This document shows, one piece after another, positions 43,681 to 52,192 of a DNA stretch of 64,000 bases (the stretch's first letter is position 1; each line of letters starts with the position of its first letter). A program made the translations under genes and the position numbers. The notes under the pieces were generated by a model. That model worked only from the letters and a program-made list of their open reading frames with translations, made no database searches and was not told the origin of the DNA. The stretch covers positions 1-64,000 of the forward strand of contig JAHDVK010000003.1 in assembly GCA_023384675.1 (NCBI GenBank). Reading direction: 5' to 3'. This DNA is from Bryobacteraceae bacterium (GTDB lineage Bacteria; Acidobacteriota; Terriglobia; Bryobacterales; Bryobacteraceae).

Positions 43681-44481
43681 TTAGCGCTCGGGATCTTCGA
43701 GGATAGCCACGAACTGCGCAACGGTGACGTAGCCCGATTCGTCCCGCTCAAGTTCCCACGCGGCGTACTCGGGGTTTCGGGGGTCCATGGTGATGGATTC
43801 GTGCTCCCAGGCGCCATCGGGGCGCTGCCGCTTGCGCGATTCGTAGCGTTTGACGGTGAATTCGCCGCCGCCCTCGCTGGTCGCGAACCGTTGCATGAGG
43901 TAGATGCCGCCCTGGCGGGTGCCCGCGCGGTAGAAACGGAACAGGCAGAGCGAGCCGTCCGGGATGTCCGGCTCCATCGATGCGCCTTCGATGTAGGCGC
44001 AGAAGTAGTCCTCGGTGAGGCTCCGGCGGCCGGGGACGTGGACTTCAAGCCAGCGGACGTCAGGCGTGACGGAGAGATCGGTCTGGAACGAGCCGCCTGT
44101 CGCGCGCAACTCAAATAGGGGGAGATGGGTACGGAATGGCTGGACCGCGGCGTTGACAAATTTCCGGTAAAGCAGGTGGGCGGAGCGGTCGATATGGCCG
44201 ATAAGGGCGGTTCTTGGCTCCTGAACCCGGAAAGTGTTGGAAAAGGTGGAATCCACCCATTCCAGGAACGCTTCCGCGCCCATTGTTCCCAGTTTCCCCG
44301 GCAGATCCTCGGCGATGGCACGCAGAACATCTGCTTCCTCACCGGCGAACTCATCCCAATCCTGGCGGAACCGGAAGGCCGACTCTCCCGCTTCCACGTG
44401 AATGAGGGCGATGCCGCAATTCTCGCCCAGAGCCTCGAAGACCCTCAATTGCGCCAGGGCGGTGCTTTGCGCGACACCCAT
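43681..44481 (-). CDS. LexA/S24-like protein without a recognisable DNA-binding domain
   Basis: 266 residues. The C-terminal half has the S24/LexA fold: CAYIEGASMEPDIPDGSLCLF with Ser168 and FTVKRY with Lys211, the Ser-Lys dyad. The N-terminal half (1-130) is mixed alpha/beta and shows no helix-turn-helix, so whether it binds DNA is unclear. A GTG at 44499 is an alternative start. It sits between lpxB and the VWFA gene on the same strand. Confidence 0.75.
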   Translation of the reverse strand: MGVAQSTALAQLRVFEALGENCGIALIHVEAGESAFRFRQDWDEFAGEEADVLRAIAEDLPGKLGTMGAEAFLEWVDSTFSNTFRVQEPRTALIGHIDRSAHLLYRKFVNAAVQPFRTHLPLFELRATGGSFQTDLSVTPDVRWLEVHVPGRRSLTEDYFCAYIEGASMEPDIPDGSLCLFRFYRAGTRQGGIYLMQRFATSEGGGEFTVKRYESRKRQRPDGAWEHESITMDPRNPEYAAWELERDESGYVTVAQFVAILEDPER

Positions 44482-44523
44482 CAGCCCGTATCTTCGCACG
44501 GATTGGCGCGGAATGCGCCGGAT

Positions 44524-45585
44524 TTATTGCACCGGGAAGGGATAGTACCCTTCCCGCGCCCGAACCTTCGCGTTCGGAACGCTCACTACAATGCTGATCC
44601 GGCGGAACGCCCGAGTCACATCGGATTCCGAAGGCACATAGCGCAGAATGTACTGGGTATTGATCTCGCCCGCGGTGGCCTCAATCGCGTTCACGATCCC
44701 CTTCATAATCGCCGCCGCGTAGCCGCCGGTGCCGACTTTGATCGCGAAATTGCCTTCATCGGAAGGCTTGGAGAGGTATCCGGCCACATCGGAGTAGACG
44801 TCCTCCAACGGGTAGACCACGCGGCCACCGGTGGATTCGGCCAGCCGGCGCAAGTTCTTCTCGCCTTCCGAGGCGAAGCCGAACGCCGTGGTGGACACCC
44901 CATAGATGGTGACCAGGTTGCGCTGTGCGATCTCGAGCACCTCTTCGAGACCCTTCTTGCCCGCGTTGTTGCGGCCGTCGCCGACGATAATGATGACGCG
45001 GCGCGGCTCGATCGGCTCGCCCTTCACCAGGGTGCGGGAGGTGCAGGCCATGTAGAGCGCGTCGTAGAGCGCCGATCCGCCGCCGGGCCTAACCTTGCGG
45101 ATCCGGTCGAGCAGCGGTTCGGGCGTGTTGGTGGTGTTGACCAGCAGTTCCGCTTCGGTGGAATAACCGATCAGGTAGGCCGAGAAGCGCTCATCGGGTT
45201 TACCTTCAGGCTCCATGGTGGCGAGGATCAGATCCTGAATCGCCTCTTTGAACTTGTCCCAGTGCAGCCGGTTCGAGTTCGACAGGTCCACCAGAAAGCC
45301 CAGCACGACGGGCTGGTTGCGTTCGCGCGTGAAGAAGCTGATCTTTTGCAGCTTGCCTTCCTCGTAGATCAGAAAGTCCTTTTCCTCGAGGTCGCGCACG
45401 AACCGCCCTTTGTCGTCGGTGACCGTAACCGGGACGATGACCTCGGTGACCGAGGCGGTGAATGCCGCCTGGTTGCCGCCGGCTGGGTCGCCGGGGGGCG
45501 GCTCCGGGATGGGCGGCGCCGCGGGTTGCGCGAAAACCACCGCGGCTGCTAACACGATGCTCAGGCTGATCCGGCTCAACTTCAT
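44524..45585 (-). CDS. Secreted VWFA-domain protein (acidobacterial VWFA-related family)
   Basis: 353 residues: signal peptide (about 1-20), Pro-rich linker, an Ig-like beta region (VPVTVTDDKGRFVRDLEEKDF), then a von Willebrand A domain starting VVLGFLVDLSNSN (the MIDAS-type DXSXS is here DLSNS) with IIIVGDGRNN. This layout is the VWFA-related acidobacterial family; its role is unknown but adhesive or ligand-binding use is likely. TATAAT (minus strand, 45606-45611) lies 20 bases before the ATG. Confidence 0.85.
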   Translation of the reverse strand: MKLSRISLSIVLAAAVVFAQPAAPPIPEPPPGDPAGGNQAAFTASVTEVIVPVTVTDDKGRFVRDLEEKDFLIYEEGKLQKISFFTRERNQPVVLGFLVDLSNSNRLHWDKFKEAIQDLILATMEPEGKPDERFSAYLIGYSTEAELLVNTTNTPEPLLDRIRKVRPGGGSALYDALYMACTSRTLVKGEPIEPRRVIIIVGDGRNNAGKKGLEEVLEIAQRNLVTIYGVSTTAFGFASEGEKNLRRLAESTGGRVVYPLEDVYSDVAGYLSKPSDEGNFAIKVGTGGYAAAIMKGIVNAIEATAGEINTQYILRYVPSESDVTRAFRRISIVVSVPNAKVRAREGYYPFPVQ

Positions 45586-45605
45586 GGTCTTATGCCCCTG
45601 ACACG

Positions 45606-45611
45606 ATTATA
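45606..45611 (-). promoter_or_regulatory. -10 box before the VWFA gene
   Basis: A perfect TATAAT on the minus strand, 20 bases upstream of the ATG at 45585. No good -35 hexamer is visible at the right distance. Confidence 0.45.
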
Positions 45612-45700
45612 GATGCGTCGCGCCGCTCCGCGTTTCGGCGATCTGCCCATCCGGGCGCCGGTTTCGCGCCTGGCGCGGACGCCGTTGAGGGGGGCGCCTG

Positions 45701-46852
45701 CTAGCGCCGTAGAATCGCGGCCTGAAAGCCGTCGCCGGGATCGCGGCCGGGAAGCCGAAGAAGGACCCTTGCCGCGCTGGCCTGGGTGAAAGCGGCAAGC
45801 ACCTGCTCGTTCTCCTCCGGTTCGAGCGAGCAGGTGGCGTACACCAGCAGCCCGCCGGGCCTGAGACAGGCCAGAGCGCTGCGCAGAATGGCGCGCTGGC
45901 GGGCGGCATGGCGGGTGAGATCCTGCGGCGTCAGCCGCCATTTGATTTCGGGGTGACGGGCGAGAGTGCCCGTGCCGGAGCAGGGCGCGTCCACCAGGAT
46001 GCGATCGAATACCGGGCCGAAGGGCAGTGGTCGCGCCGCATCCAGTTGGACACGCGCCACGGCATCCGGGGGCAAAAGGAGATCCTGGAGGCGGCGCGGG
46101 CTGGCATCGCAAGCCACGGCGCGAATTCCCGGAGTTTCGATCGCAACGGCTGTCTTGTTGCCTGGGGCGGCGCAGAGGTCAAGAAAGCGGTGGCCGGGCC
46201 GCAGATCCAGGAGCGGAACAATGGCTTGCGAGCCGATATCCATGATTCGCAGGCCGGCGGGCGCACCGGCCGGGGCAAGGTAGCAGCCGGGGATGCCCGC
46301 CGGTTCGAGACCTTCGGGAGGCTCGATTCCGGGCGGAACTCGCACATACGCCGGCGGCGCGGTCAGCGCGGCTTCGGCGGCGGCGAGCGCGGCTTCGGCG
46401 CCGAACTGGCGGATCCACCGGTCCAGAAGCCACACCGGCATCGACACCCGCACGTCCTCCGACGGCCACGCGGCGGGCAAACGCGGCAGCCGGCGCAGCA
46501 CCGCGTTCACGAACCCCGCGGCCGGCCGGATACCCGCCCGCTTCACCAGTTCCACCGATTCGTCCACTGCGGCGTGCGCGGGGATGCGGTCCAGAAAGCG
46601 GAGCTGATACGCACCCAGCTCGAGCGCCACGCGCACTGCCGGGTCGAGCGTAGTCACGGGCCGCGCCGCACGCTCGCCGATCAGCCAGTGAAGCTGAGCG
46701 CGCCGGCGGAGCACGCCGAGCGCCAGTTCGGTCGCGAGGCCGGCGTCGCGGGTATCGAGCCGCGCGGTCCGTTCGGGCAGCAACGGCGAGGAGAGCGCTC
46801 CGGCCTCCACCGCCAGCAGAACCTCGAAAGCGGCGCGGCGGGAGGGGCTCAC
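45701..46852 (-). CDS. rsmB: 16S rRNA (cytosine-5)-methyltransferase RsmB
   Basis: 383 residues: NusB-like N-terminal domain (about 1-130: LDTRDAGLATELALGVLRRR), then a Rossmann methyltransferase with FLDLCAAPGNKT (SAM site), DAPCSGTGTLARHP (Cys) and YATCSLEPEENEQV (catalytic Cys). It methylates a cytosine of 16S rRNA. The start is GTG at 46852, with TATTAT six bases upstream on the minus strand. It is divergent from the ttcA-like gene, with only 17 bases between the two starts. Confidence 0.92.
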   Translation of the reverse strand: MSPSRRAAFEVLLAVEAGALSSPLLPERTARLDTRDAGLATELALGVLRRRAQLHWLIGERAARPVTTLDPAVRVALELGAYQLRFLDRIPAHAAVDESVELVKRAGIRPAAGFVNAVLRRLPRLPAAWPSEDVRVSMPVWLLDRWIRQFGAEAALAAAEAALTAPPAYVRVPPGIEPPEGLEPAGIPGCYLAPAGAPAGLRIMDIGSQAIVPLLDLRPGHRFLDLCAAPGNKTAVAIETPGIRAVACDASPRRLQDLLLPPDAVARVQLDAARPLPFGPVFDRILVDAPCSGTGTLARHPEIKWRLTPQDLTRHAARQRAILRSALACLRPGGLLVYATCSLEPEENEQVLAAFTQASAARVLLRLPGRDPGDGFQAAILRR

Positions 46853-46869
46853 GCCTCTATAATAGGGGC
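46853..46869. promoter_or_regulatory. Symmetric -10 element shared by rsmB and the ttcA-like gene
   Basis: CTATAATAG (46857-46865) reads TATAAT on the plus strand (46858-46863) and TATTAT on the minus strand (46864-46859). Each is exactly six bases from a start codon: TTG at 46870 on plus and GTG at 46852 on minus. A single near-palindromic box could drive two leaderless mRNAs. Confidence 0.6.
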
Positions 46870-47670
46870 TTGGACATCCAAAAAACCATTCTGCGTAAGG
46901 CAGGCGAGGCCATTGGCCGGTTCAAAATGATCCGCGACGGGGATCGTGTCGCCGTGGGTTTCTCCGGCGGCAAGGATTCCTTCACGCTGCTCGAAATGCT
47001 ACTGCTGCTGCGGGACCGCGCCCCGGTGGATTTCACCGTTTGCGCCTTCACCATCGAACAAGGCAAATTCCTCAAGCCCGTCGCCCCGTTCGGCGAGTAC
47101 CTGCGCGAGCGCGGCGTGGATTGGACCTACAAGGTGGACGGCGCATCGCTTCAACTGCTCAGCGAGCAGCCCGGCCATGGGTGCGACCTGTGCAGCCGTT
47201 TCCGCCGCCGCGCGGTGTACGAGGTGGCGCGCGAGCTCGGCGCCAACGTCATCGCGTTCGGCCACACGGCCGACGACTTCTGCGAAGCGTTTCTCCGGAA
47301 TGCGCTGTTTACCGGCAAGCTAAGCGCCCTGCCGCCAGTTACCCATTCGCGCAAAGGGGAGTTCCGGCTCATCCGGCCCCTCATGTATGTGACCGAAGAT
47401 CTGACCCGCGCCTATGCCGGCGCCACCGCGGCGCCGGTAATCCCCTGCGGATGCTCGCTCAAAACCGGCACCGTGCGCAAATCTCTGCGCGGGATCTTCG
47501 AAGAGCTTGAACGCGACTACCCCCACCTGAAGCAGACCCTGCTGACTGCCATGGGCAACCTGGAAACCAGCCGTCTGCTGGATTTGCGCTACCTCGACCT
47601 GGATCAGACCGGCGAGCCGGCGGCGGAGGCGTTTCCCATCCTGCACGATGAAGCCACCGTGGACGTTTAA
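46870..47670 (+). CDS. TtcA-like PP-loop tRNA thiolation protein
   Basis: 266 residues: PP-loop FSGGKDSFTLLEML, then CDLCSRFRRR (CxxC) and a third cysteine in PCGCSLKTGTVRKSL. These match the TtcA group, which binds an iron-sulfur cluster and 2-thiolates cytidine 32 in tRNAs. The start is TTG at 46870, six bases after TATAAT, so probably leaderless; the next ATG (46927) would remove part of the conserved N-terminus. It stands divergent from rsmB, another RNA-modification gene. Confidence 0.83.
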   Translation: MDIQKTILRKAGEAIGRFKMIRDGDRVAVGFSGGKDSFTLLEMLLLLRDRAPVDFTVCAFTIEQGKFLKPVAPFGEYLRERGVDWTYKVDGASLQLLSEQPGHGCDLCSRFRRRAVYEVARELGANVIAFGHTADDFCEAFLRNALFTGKLSALPPVTHSRKGEFRLIRPLMYVTEDLTRAYAGATAAPVIPCGCSLKTGTVRKSLRGIFEELERDYPHLKQTLLTAMGNLETSRLLDLRYLDLDQTGEPAAEAFPILHDEATVDV

Positions 47671-47696
47671 CACAGGCCTTAAGAATGAGAGATACT
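47667..47696 (+). promoter_or_regulatory. Possible promoter of the phosphate-transport pair
   Basis: TTAACA (47667-47672) and GATACT (47691-47696) are 18 bases apart. The start would be near 47703, about 40 nt before the ATG at 47745. The -35 box overlaps the end of the ttcA-like gene. Confidence 0.5.
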
Positions 47697-47744
47697 GTCT
47701 GATGGCGGCGCCGTGGCGGATGCCAGGGAACCGTTCATCAGGTC

Positions 47745-48359
47745 ATGAGATTTCTTCCGCGCGAAGTTAAGTTCTTCGAGTACTTCCTCGAGCAATCAAA
47801 AATCATCGTGAAGGCGGCCCGCCTGTTGCATATGAGCGCGGTCGAGGGGCCGGAAGCGCTTCAGCGGGCGGCCCAGGAGATCACCAGTCTCGAAACCAAG
47901 GGCGACGCGATCATCCACGAAATATTTACCAGGCTGAACCAGACGTTCATCACGCCAATCGACCCCGAGGACATCCACTCGCTCGGCTCGCATTTGGACG
48001 ACGTGCTGGACGCCATCGAGGAGTCGGCCCACCGGATTGTGGCCTACCGCGTGGATCCGATTCCGCCAGCCGTCGTGGACCTGTGCGGAATCATCGAAAA
48101 CTGCGCCATCGTCCTGGTGAAGGCGATTGAAGCGCTGGCGGCGGACAAGCCCATGCTCGATCACTGCATCGAGATCAACCGCCTCGAGGATCACGCCGAC
48201 GTGGTGGTGCGCGCGGCGATCGCCGATCTGTTTCAGCACGAAAAGGATCCCATCGCGCTGATCAAGCTGAAGGAGATCTACGAGTACCTTGAAGACGCCA
48301 CCGACAGCGCCGAGGACGTCGCGGATGCGCTGCAGAACGTCATCGTGAAGAACAGCTAG
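47745..48359 (+). CDS. DUF47 (PhoU-like) accessory protein of Pit transport
   Basis: 204 residues, wholly helical, with the DUF47/PhoU pattern: LETKGDAIIHEIFTRLNQTF (EXXXD repeat), PIDPEDIHSLGSHLDDVLD and YLEDATDSAEDVADALQNV. Proteins of this family accompany Pit phosphate transporters and probably regulate them. It lies 12 bases before the pit gene, as usual. Confidence 0.9.
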   Translation: MRFLPREVKFFEYFLEQSKIIVKAARLLHMSAVEGPEALQRAAQEITSLETKGDAIIHEIFTRLNQTFITPIDPEDIHSLGSHLDDVLDAIEESAHRIVAYRVDPIPPAVVDLCGIIENCAIVLVKAIEALAADKPMLDHCIEINRLEDHADVVVRAAIADLFQHEKDPIALIKLKEIYEYLEDATDSAEDVADALQNVIVKNS

Positions 48360-48371
48360 CGGAATCAAACG

Positions 48372-49412
48372 ATGGACGGCGTCTTACTTCTGGTGATCGT
48401 CATTGTGACGCTCGCCTTGATCTTTGACTACATCAACGGTTTTCACGACGCGGCCAATTCCGTGGCGACGATTGTGGCGACCCGGGTGTTGACGCCGTTC
48501 CAGGCGGTGCTGTGGGCCGCGTTCTGGAACTTCATCGCGGCGGTGCCGCTGTTGTTTTTCCACGAGGCGGGCGTAGCGAAGACGGTGGGCGCGGGGATGG
48601 TGAATCTGGCGTTCGTCACCGAGATGGTGATTCTCGCCGGACTGGTGGGAGCCATCGTCTGGAATCTGCTCACCTGGTACTACGGCATTCCATCGAGTTC
48701 CTCGCACGCTTTAATTGGCGGCTATGCCGGGGCGGCCCTGGCGAAGGTGCTGGCCACCGTGGGCCCCGGACAGGTGCCGGAGGCGCTGGTGTGGAAGGGA
48801 TGGCTTGTCACGGTGTCCTTCATCTTCGTGGCTCCTCTGCTGGGCCTGACGCTGGCCTACGTCTTGATGATCGCCATTCACTGGATCTTCCGGTACAGTT
48901 CACCGAAGCGGATGGACGTCTGGTTCCGCAAGCTGCAGTTGATCAGCGCGGCGGCATTCAGCTATTCCCACGGCGCCAATGACGCGCAGAAGACGATGGG
49001 CATTATCGCGGGCGTCCTGGTGACGGCGGGTTACATTCCAGAGTTCCGCGTGGATTGGTGGGTCGTTCTGTCCGCGCACGCAGCCATCGCCCTGGGGACC
49101 ATGTCGGGCGGCTGGCGGATTGTCCGGACCATGGGCGCTCGCCTGACCCGGTTGAAGCCACGGGGTGGCTTCGCGGCGGAGACCGCCGGGGCCATCGCGA
49201 TCCTGTTTCCCACGTACCTCAAGATCCCGGTCTCGACAACGCACGTGATCACCGGCGCGATCGCGGGCGTGGGCTCGATCCAGCGCGTCAAAGCCGTGCG
49301 TTGGGGTTTGGCCACGAATATCCTCTGGGCCTGGATCCTCACGCTGCCTTGTTCGGCGCTTGTGGGCGCGGTCACCTTCCTGTTGATTTACTGGACGACC
49401 GGACGCGAGTAG
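48372..49412 (+). CDS. Low-affinity inorganic phosphate transporter (PiT family)
   Basis: 346 residues with about ten membrane helices and the two PiT signature repeats: FDYINGFHDAANSVATIVATRVL near the N-terminus and FSYSHGANDAQKTMGIIAGVL in the second half. It imports phosphate with a cation gradient. It forms an operon with the DUF47 gene. Confidence 0.92.
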   Translation: MDGVLLLVIVIVTLALIFDYINGFHDAANSVATIVATRVLTPFQAVLWAAFWNFIAAVPLLFFHEAGVAKTVGAGMVNLAFVTEMVILAGLVGAIVWNLLTWYYGIPSSSSHALIGGYAGAALAKVLATVGPGQVPEALVWKGWLVTVSFIFVAPLLGLTLAYVLMIAIHWIFRYSSPKRMDVWFRKLQLISAAAFSYSHGANDAQKTMGIIAGVLVTAGYIPEFRVDWWVVLSAHAAIALGTMSGGWRIVRTMGARLTRLKPRGGFAAETAGAIAILFPTYLKIPVSTTHVITGAIAGVGSIQRVKAVRWGLATNILWAWILTLPCSALVGAVTFLLIYWTTGRE

Positions 49413-49442
49413 CGGCAGGCTACGCCGAGGGCCGGGTCCTCT

Positions 49443-50105
49443 TCACTGGGGCAGCGCTTCGCGAATCGCAGGGAAGAAATCACGAAGAAATTGAGCCGCG
49501 GCCCTGTCGCCCGAATCGGGATCCCTGGGATCCAGCGGCGTGACGACGCGCACAAGAGAAGTGTCGGACCGGCGGTAGCGCAGCGAATCGAGCACCAGCC
49601 AGACCTTGGCGAGGTACTCGCTGGCGACCACGCGGTGGGCGGTTTGATACCAGTAATAGACCAGGGTCCGCTGATCGCCCCGCGCCACAATGTAACGGTT
49701 GACAGTGATCGGCTCGGGCCAGCCAGGCGCCTCAATCGTGACGGTGCCTGAATCCATCGGCGACCAGCCGGAGCCGGGCAGGCAGTTCTTGGGCGAATGC
49801 GGCGCGGCGCCGGTCTTTTGCGAGCGGAAGAAGGCGATGAAGAGATTTGCGCCCAGGCGGTTGTCCCTGGTGGCGTAGCTCCAGTTGAGGGTGTCGTCGG
49901 CCCGCAGCACCCGCTGCACTTCCTCCTCGATCGGGTACTCGGCCACGACGCGCCAGCCGTTCAGTTCGCGGGGGAACGTGGCCAGTTCGCGAATGGCGAT
50001 CTCCTTCTCGGGTGTCGAGGTGGAATAGAAAGCCGCCGCCTGCAACACCAGCAGCAGCGTGAGCGGCATCGCGTAGCGCCAGGAGAGAAACGACGGCAGC
50101 TTCAT
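49443..50105 (-). CDS. EpsI-family protein (exosortase-associated)
   Basis: 220 residues: an N-terminal membrane anchor (WRYAMPLTLLLVLQAAAF) and an extracytoplasmic domain with HSPKNCLPGSGW (the hallmark HxPxxCLPxxGW motif of EpsI/DUF3485) and VYYWYQT. Such proteins are encoded next to, or fused with, exosortases and assist polysaccharide or PEP-CTERM protein export. The start overlaps the exosortase stop by ATGA. Confidence 0.88.
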   Translation of the reverse strand: MKLPSFLSWRYAMPLTLLLVLQAAAFYSTSTPEKEIAIRELATFPRELNGWRVVAEYPIEEEVQRVLRADDTLNWSYATRDNRLGANLFIAFFRSQKTGAAPHSPKNCLPGSGWSPMDSGTVTIEAPGWPEPITVNRYIVARGDQRTLVYYWYQTAHRVVASEYLAKVWLVLDSLRYRRSDTSLVRVVTPLDPRDPDSGDRAAAQFLRDFFPAIREALPQ

Positions 50106-50989
50106 GACGGCGGACTCCCGCGCAGCGCCGCGGCCATCGCGATGAGGCGGTGCGCCCCTGCCAGCAGCGCCAGCGCCACCATGAAGATGATCCAGCCCTC
50201 GAAGGCGTGGAAGAAACCCTCGGCATACTCGGGCTTGAACTCCCACAACAGGCCCGTCACCGTCACGCGGCCCGCGTTCGCGATGATTGCGATGGGGACG
50301 GTGCAAGCCAGCAGCGCCCAGCGCATCCAAACGCGATCGTCGAAAAAGAACCCGTACACCAGCGACAGAAACGACAGTGACAGCAGCGAGCGGATGCCGC
50401 TGCACGCCTCGACCACGCTCAGCCGCTGGCTGGGCAACTCGAGGATATTGCCGTCGCGCAGCACCGGGATGCCGATCAGCGTCAGCGCGCGCTCGGCCAG
50501 ATCGCTGGCCAGCAATTGCAGCGGGAATGTGAGCTGGTTAAAGATGATCGCCGGCAGCGGAATCATGAAGAACAGCAGGACCAGCGGAAATGCCACCACC
50601 CGCAGCAGCACCCAGCCGCCGAGGGTCAGCACGATGCCCGCAAGAGCGAAAACGAAGGATGTCCGCGCGAGGAAAAACTCGACGCCAAGCGTGGCGGCGA
50701 TGAGTTGCGCGCCCGCGAAAGCCACCAGCAGAAAGCCCCAGCGGCTCGGCTCCGGCTTCAGCGCCAGCAGTTCCTCGCGCCGCAGCCAGACGATGTAGCC
50801 CGCCACCAGCGGCACGAACAGGCCGTGGCCCATGTCGTCGTCGCTCATCCAGTCGCGGCCGAGCAGATGAAGGACGGGGGCGTACCACGCCGCCAGCAGC
50901 AGTCCGAACCAGGCGATAGCAGGCCAAGGGAGCCCGGATGAGTCGGGGATGGCCGGCGCGGGATTCTGGGTTTCACTTTGCACGGCCAT
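50102..50989 (-). CDS. xrt: Exosortase (membrane cysteine protease/transpeptidase)
   Basis: 295 residues with about eight membrane segments and the catalytic triad of exosortases: Cys196 (VEACSGIRS), Arg241 (NAGRVTVTG) and His261 (FHAFEGW). Exosortases cut C-terminal sorting signals of PEP-CTERM-type proteins and occur in extracellular polysaccharide loci. No PEP-CTERM protein is seen in the window, so the substrates lie elsewhere. It is coupled to the epsI-like gene and 71 bases from the DegT aminotransferase gene. Confidence 0.93.
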   Translation of the reverse strand: MAVQSETQNPAPAIPDSSGLPWPAIAWFGLLLAAWYAPVLHLLGRDWMSDDDMGHGLFVPLVAGYIVWLRREELLALKPEPSRWGFLLVAFAGAQLIAATLGVEFFLARTSFVFALAGIVLTLGGWVLLRVVAFPLVLLFFMIPLPAIIFNQLTFPLQLLASDLAERALTLIGIPVLRDGNILELPSQRLSVVEACSGIRSLLSLSFLSLVYGFFFDDRVWMRWALLACTVPIAIIANAGRVTVTGLLWEFKPEYAEGFFHAFEGWIIFMVALALLAGAHRLIAMAAALRGSPPS

Positions 50990-51060
50990 GCCGAGACTTC
51001 AATTTCACCATAGGCTCCACGGGCCGGGCAATCAACGGTCCCTGTTGAGATCTAGCCGGC

Positions 51061-52188
51061 TTAGCTGTAGAACGAACGAATCGCCGCCGCCACGGTCTCC
51101 AGGTCCTCCGCCGGCAGTTCCGGGTACGCGGGCAGCGAGAGGCAGTCGCGCGAGGCGGCTTCGCTCACCGGGAAATCGCCCGCCCGGTAGCCGAGGTTCT
51201 CGAAGCATTGCTGCAGGTGCAGCGGCAGCGGATAGTAGGTCTCACTCTGAATGCCCTGCTCCGCCAGGTACTGCTTGAGTTCGTCGCGGCGCGGCGCGCG
51301 GATGGTGAACTGGTTGAAGACGTGGCGGGTGCAACCGGGCGCGGCGGCGGGCAGGATGACCGGGACACCGGCGAGCAGTTCGGCAAACCGGGCCGCATGC
51401 GACTGCCGCGCGGCGGTCCACTGGTCCAGATAGGGCAGTTTCGCGCGCAAAATCGCCGCCTGAAGCGCGTCCAGACGCGAATTCATGCCCAATTCTTCGT
51501 GAAAATAGCGCTGTTTCGAGCCGTGCACGCGCAGGGAGCGCAGCCGCTCCGCGATGGTGCGGTCGGCGGTGGTCAACAGACCGCCGTCGCCGCCGCCGCC
51601 CAGGTTCTTCGTCGGAAAGAAACTGAAGCAGCCGATGCGGCCCAGCGAACCGGCGCGGCGGCCGTTCCACTCCGCGCCAATGGCTTGCGCGGCGTCTTCC
51701 ACCACCGGGATGCCGCGGCCGTCGGCCAGTTCGTTGATCGCATCCATGTCGGCGCAAGCGCCAAACAGGTGCACGGGCAGAATGGCCTTCGTGCGCGGGT
51801 GGCGCTCCAGCGTGCGCTCCAGCGCGCGCTGGTCCATGTTGAAGGTGTCCGGTTCAATGTCGGTGAACACGGGCCGGGCGCCGGTCAACGCGATGCAACT
51901 GGCAGTGGCATAGAACGAGAACGGGACGGTGATCACTTCGTCGCCCGGGCCGATGCCGAGCGCGCGCATGGCGAGGATCAGCGCGTCGGTGCCGGAGGCG
52001 CAGGCCACCGCGTAGGGCGCCGCGCAATAGCCCGCCAGTTCGCATTCGAGTTCGGCCACCTCCGGGCCGAGAACGAACATCTGCGAGTCCACCACACGTT
52101 CCACCGCTGCCAGAACTTCGGAGCGGATTGTGGCATGTTGCGCGCGCAGGTCGAGCATGGGGATGGAGCGGACGGTCGGGGCGGGCAC
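51061..52188 (-). CDS. DegT/DnrJ/EryC1-family sugar aminotransferase
   Basis: 375 residues. PLP-binding lysine in FFPTKNLGGGGDGG, with ACASGTDALILAMRALG, VVEDAAQAIGAEW and MNSRLDALQAAIL. It transfers an amino group to a nucleotide-linked keto sugar. GTG at 52188 is preferred, since upstream starts would overlap wecB further and the ATG at 52158 would trim the conserved LDLRAQ lead. It works with the nearby wecB and epimerase genes in building an amino-sugar polymer, by inference from context. Confidence 0.87.
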   Translation of the reverse strand: MPAPTVRSIPMLDLRAQHATIRSEVLAAVERVVDSQMFVLGPEVAELECELAGYCAAPYAVACASGTDALILAMRALGIGPGDEVITVPFSFYATASCIALTGARPVFTDIEPDTFNMDQRALERTLERHPRTKAILPVHLFGACADMDAINELADGRGIPVVEDAAQAIGAEWNGRRAGSLGRIGCFSFFPTKNLGGGGDGGLLTTADRTIAERLRSLRVHGSKQRYFHEELGMNSRLDALQAAILRAKLPYLDQWTAARQSHAARFAELLAGVPVILPAAAPGCTRHVFNQFTIRAPRRDELKQYLAEQGIQSETYYPLPLHLQQCFENLGYRAGDFPVSEAASRDCLSLPAYPELPAEDLETVAAAIRSFYS

Positions 52189-52192
52189 GCTT

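Noticed and set aside
46870-47670. Idea that the PP-loop gene is larE, partner of larB
   Set aside because: The CxxC and third cysteine fit the TtcA group, and LarE lacks that iron-sulfur pattern; the genes are 32 kb apart.
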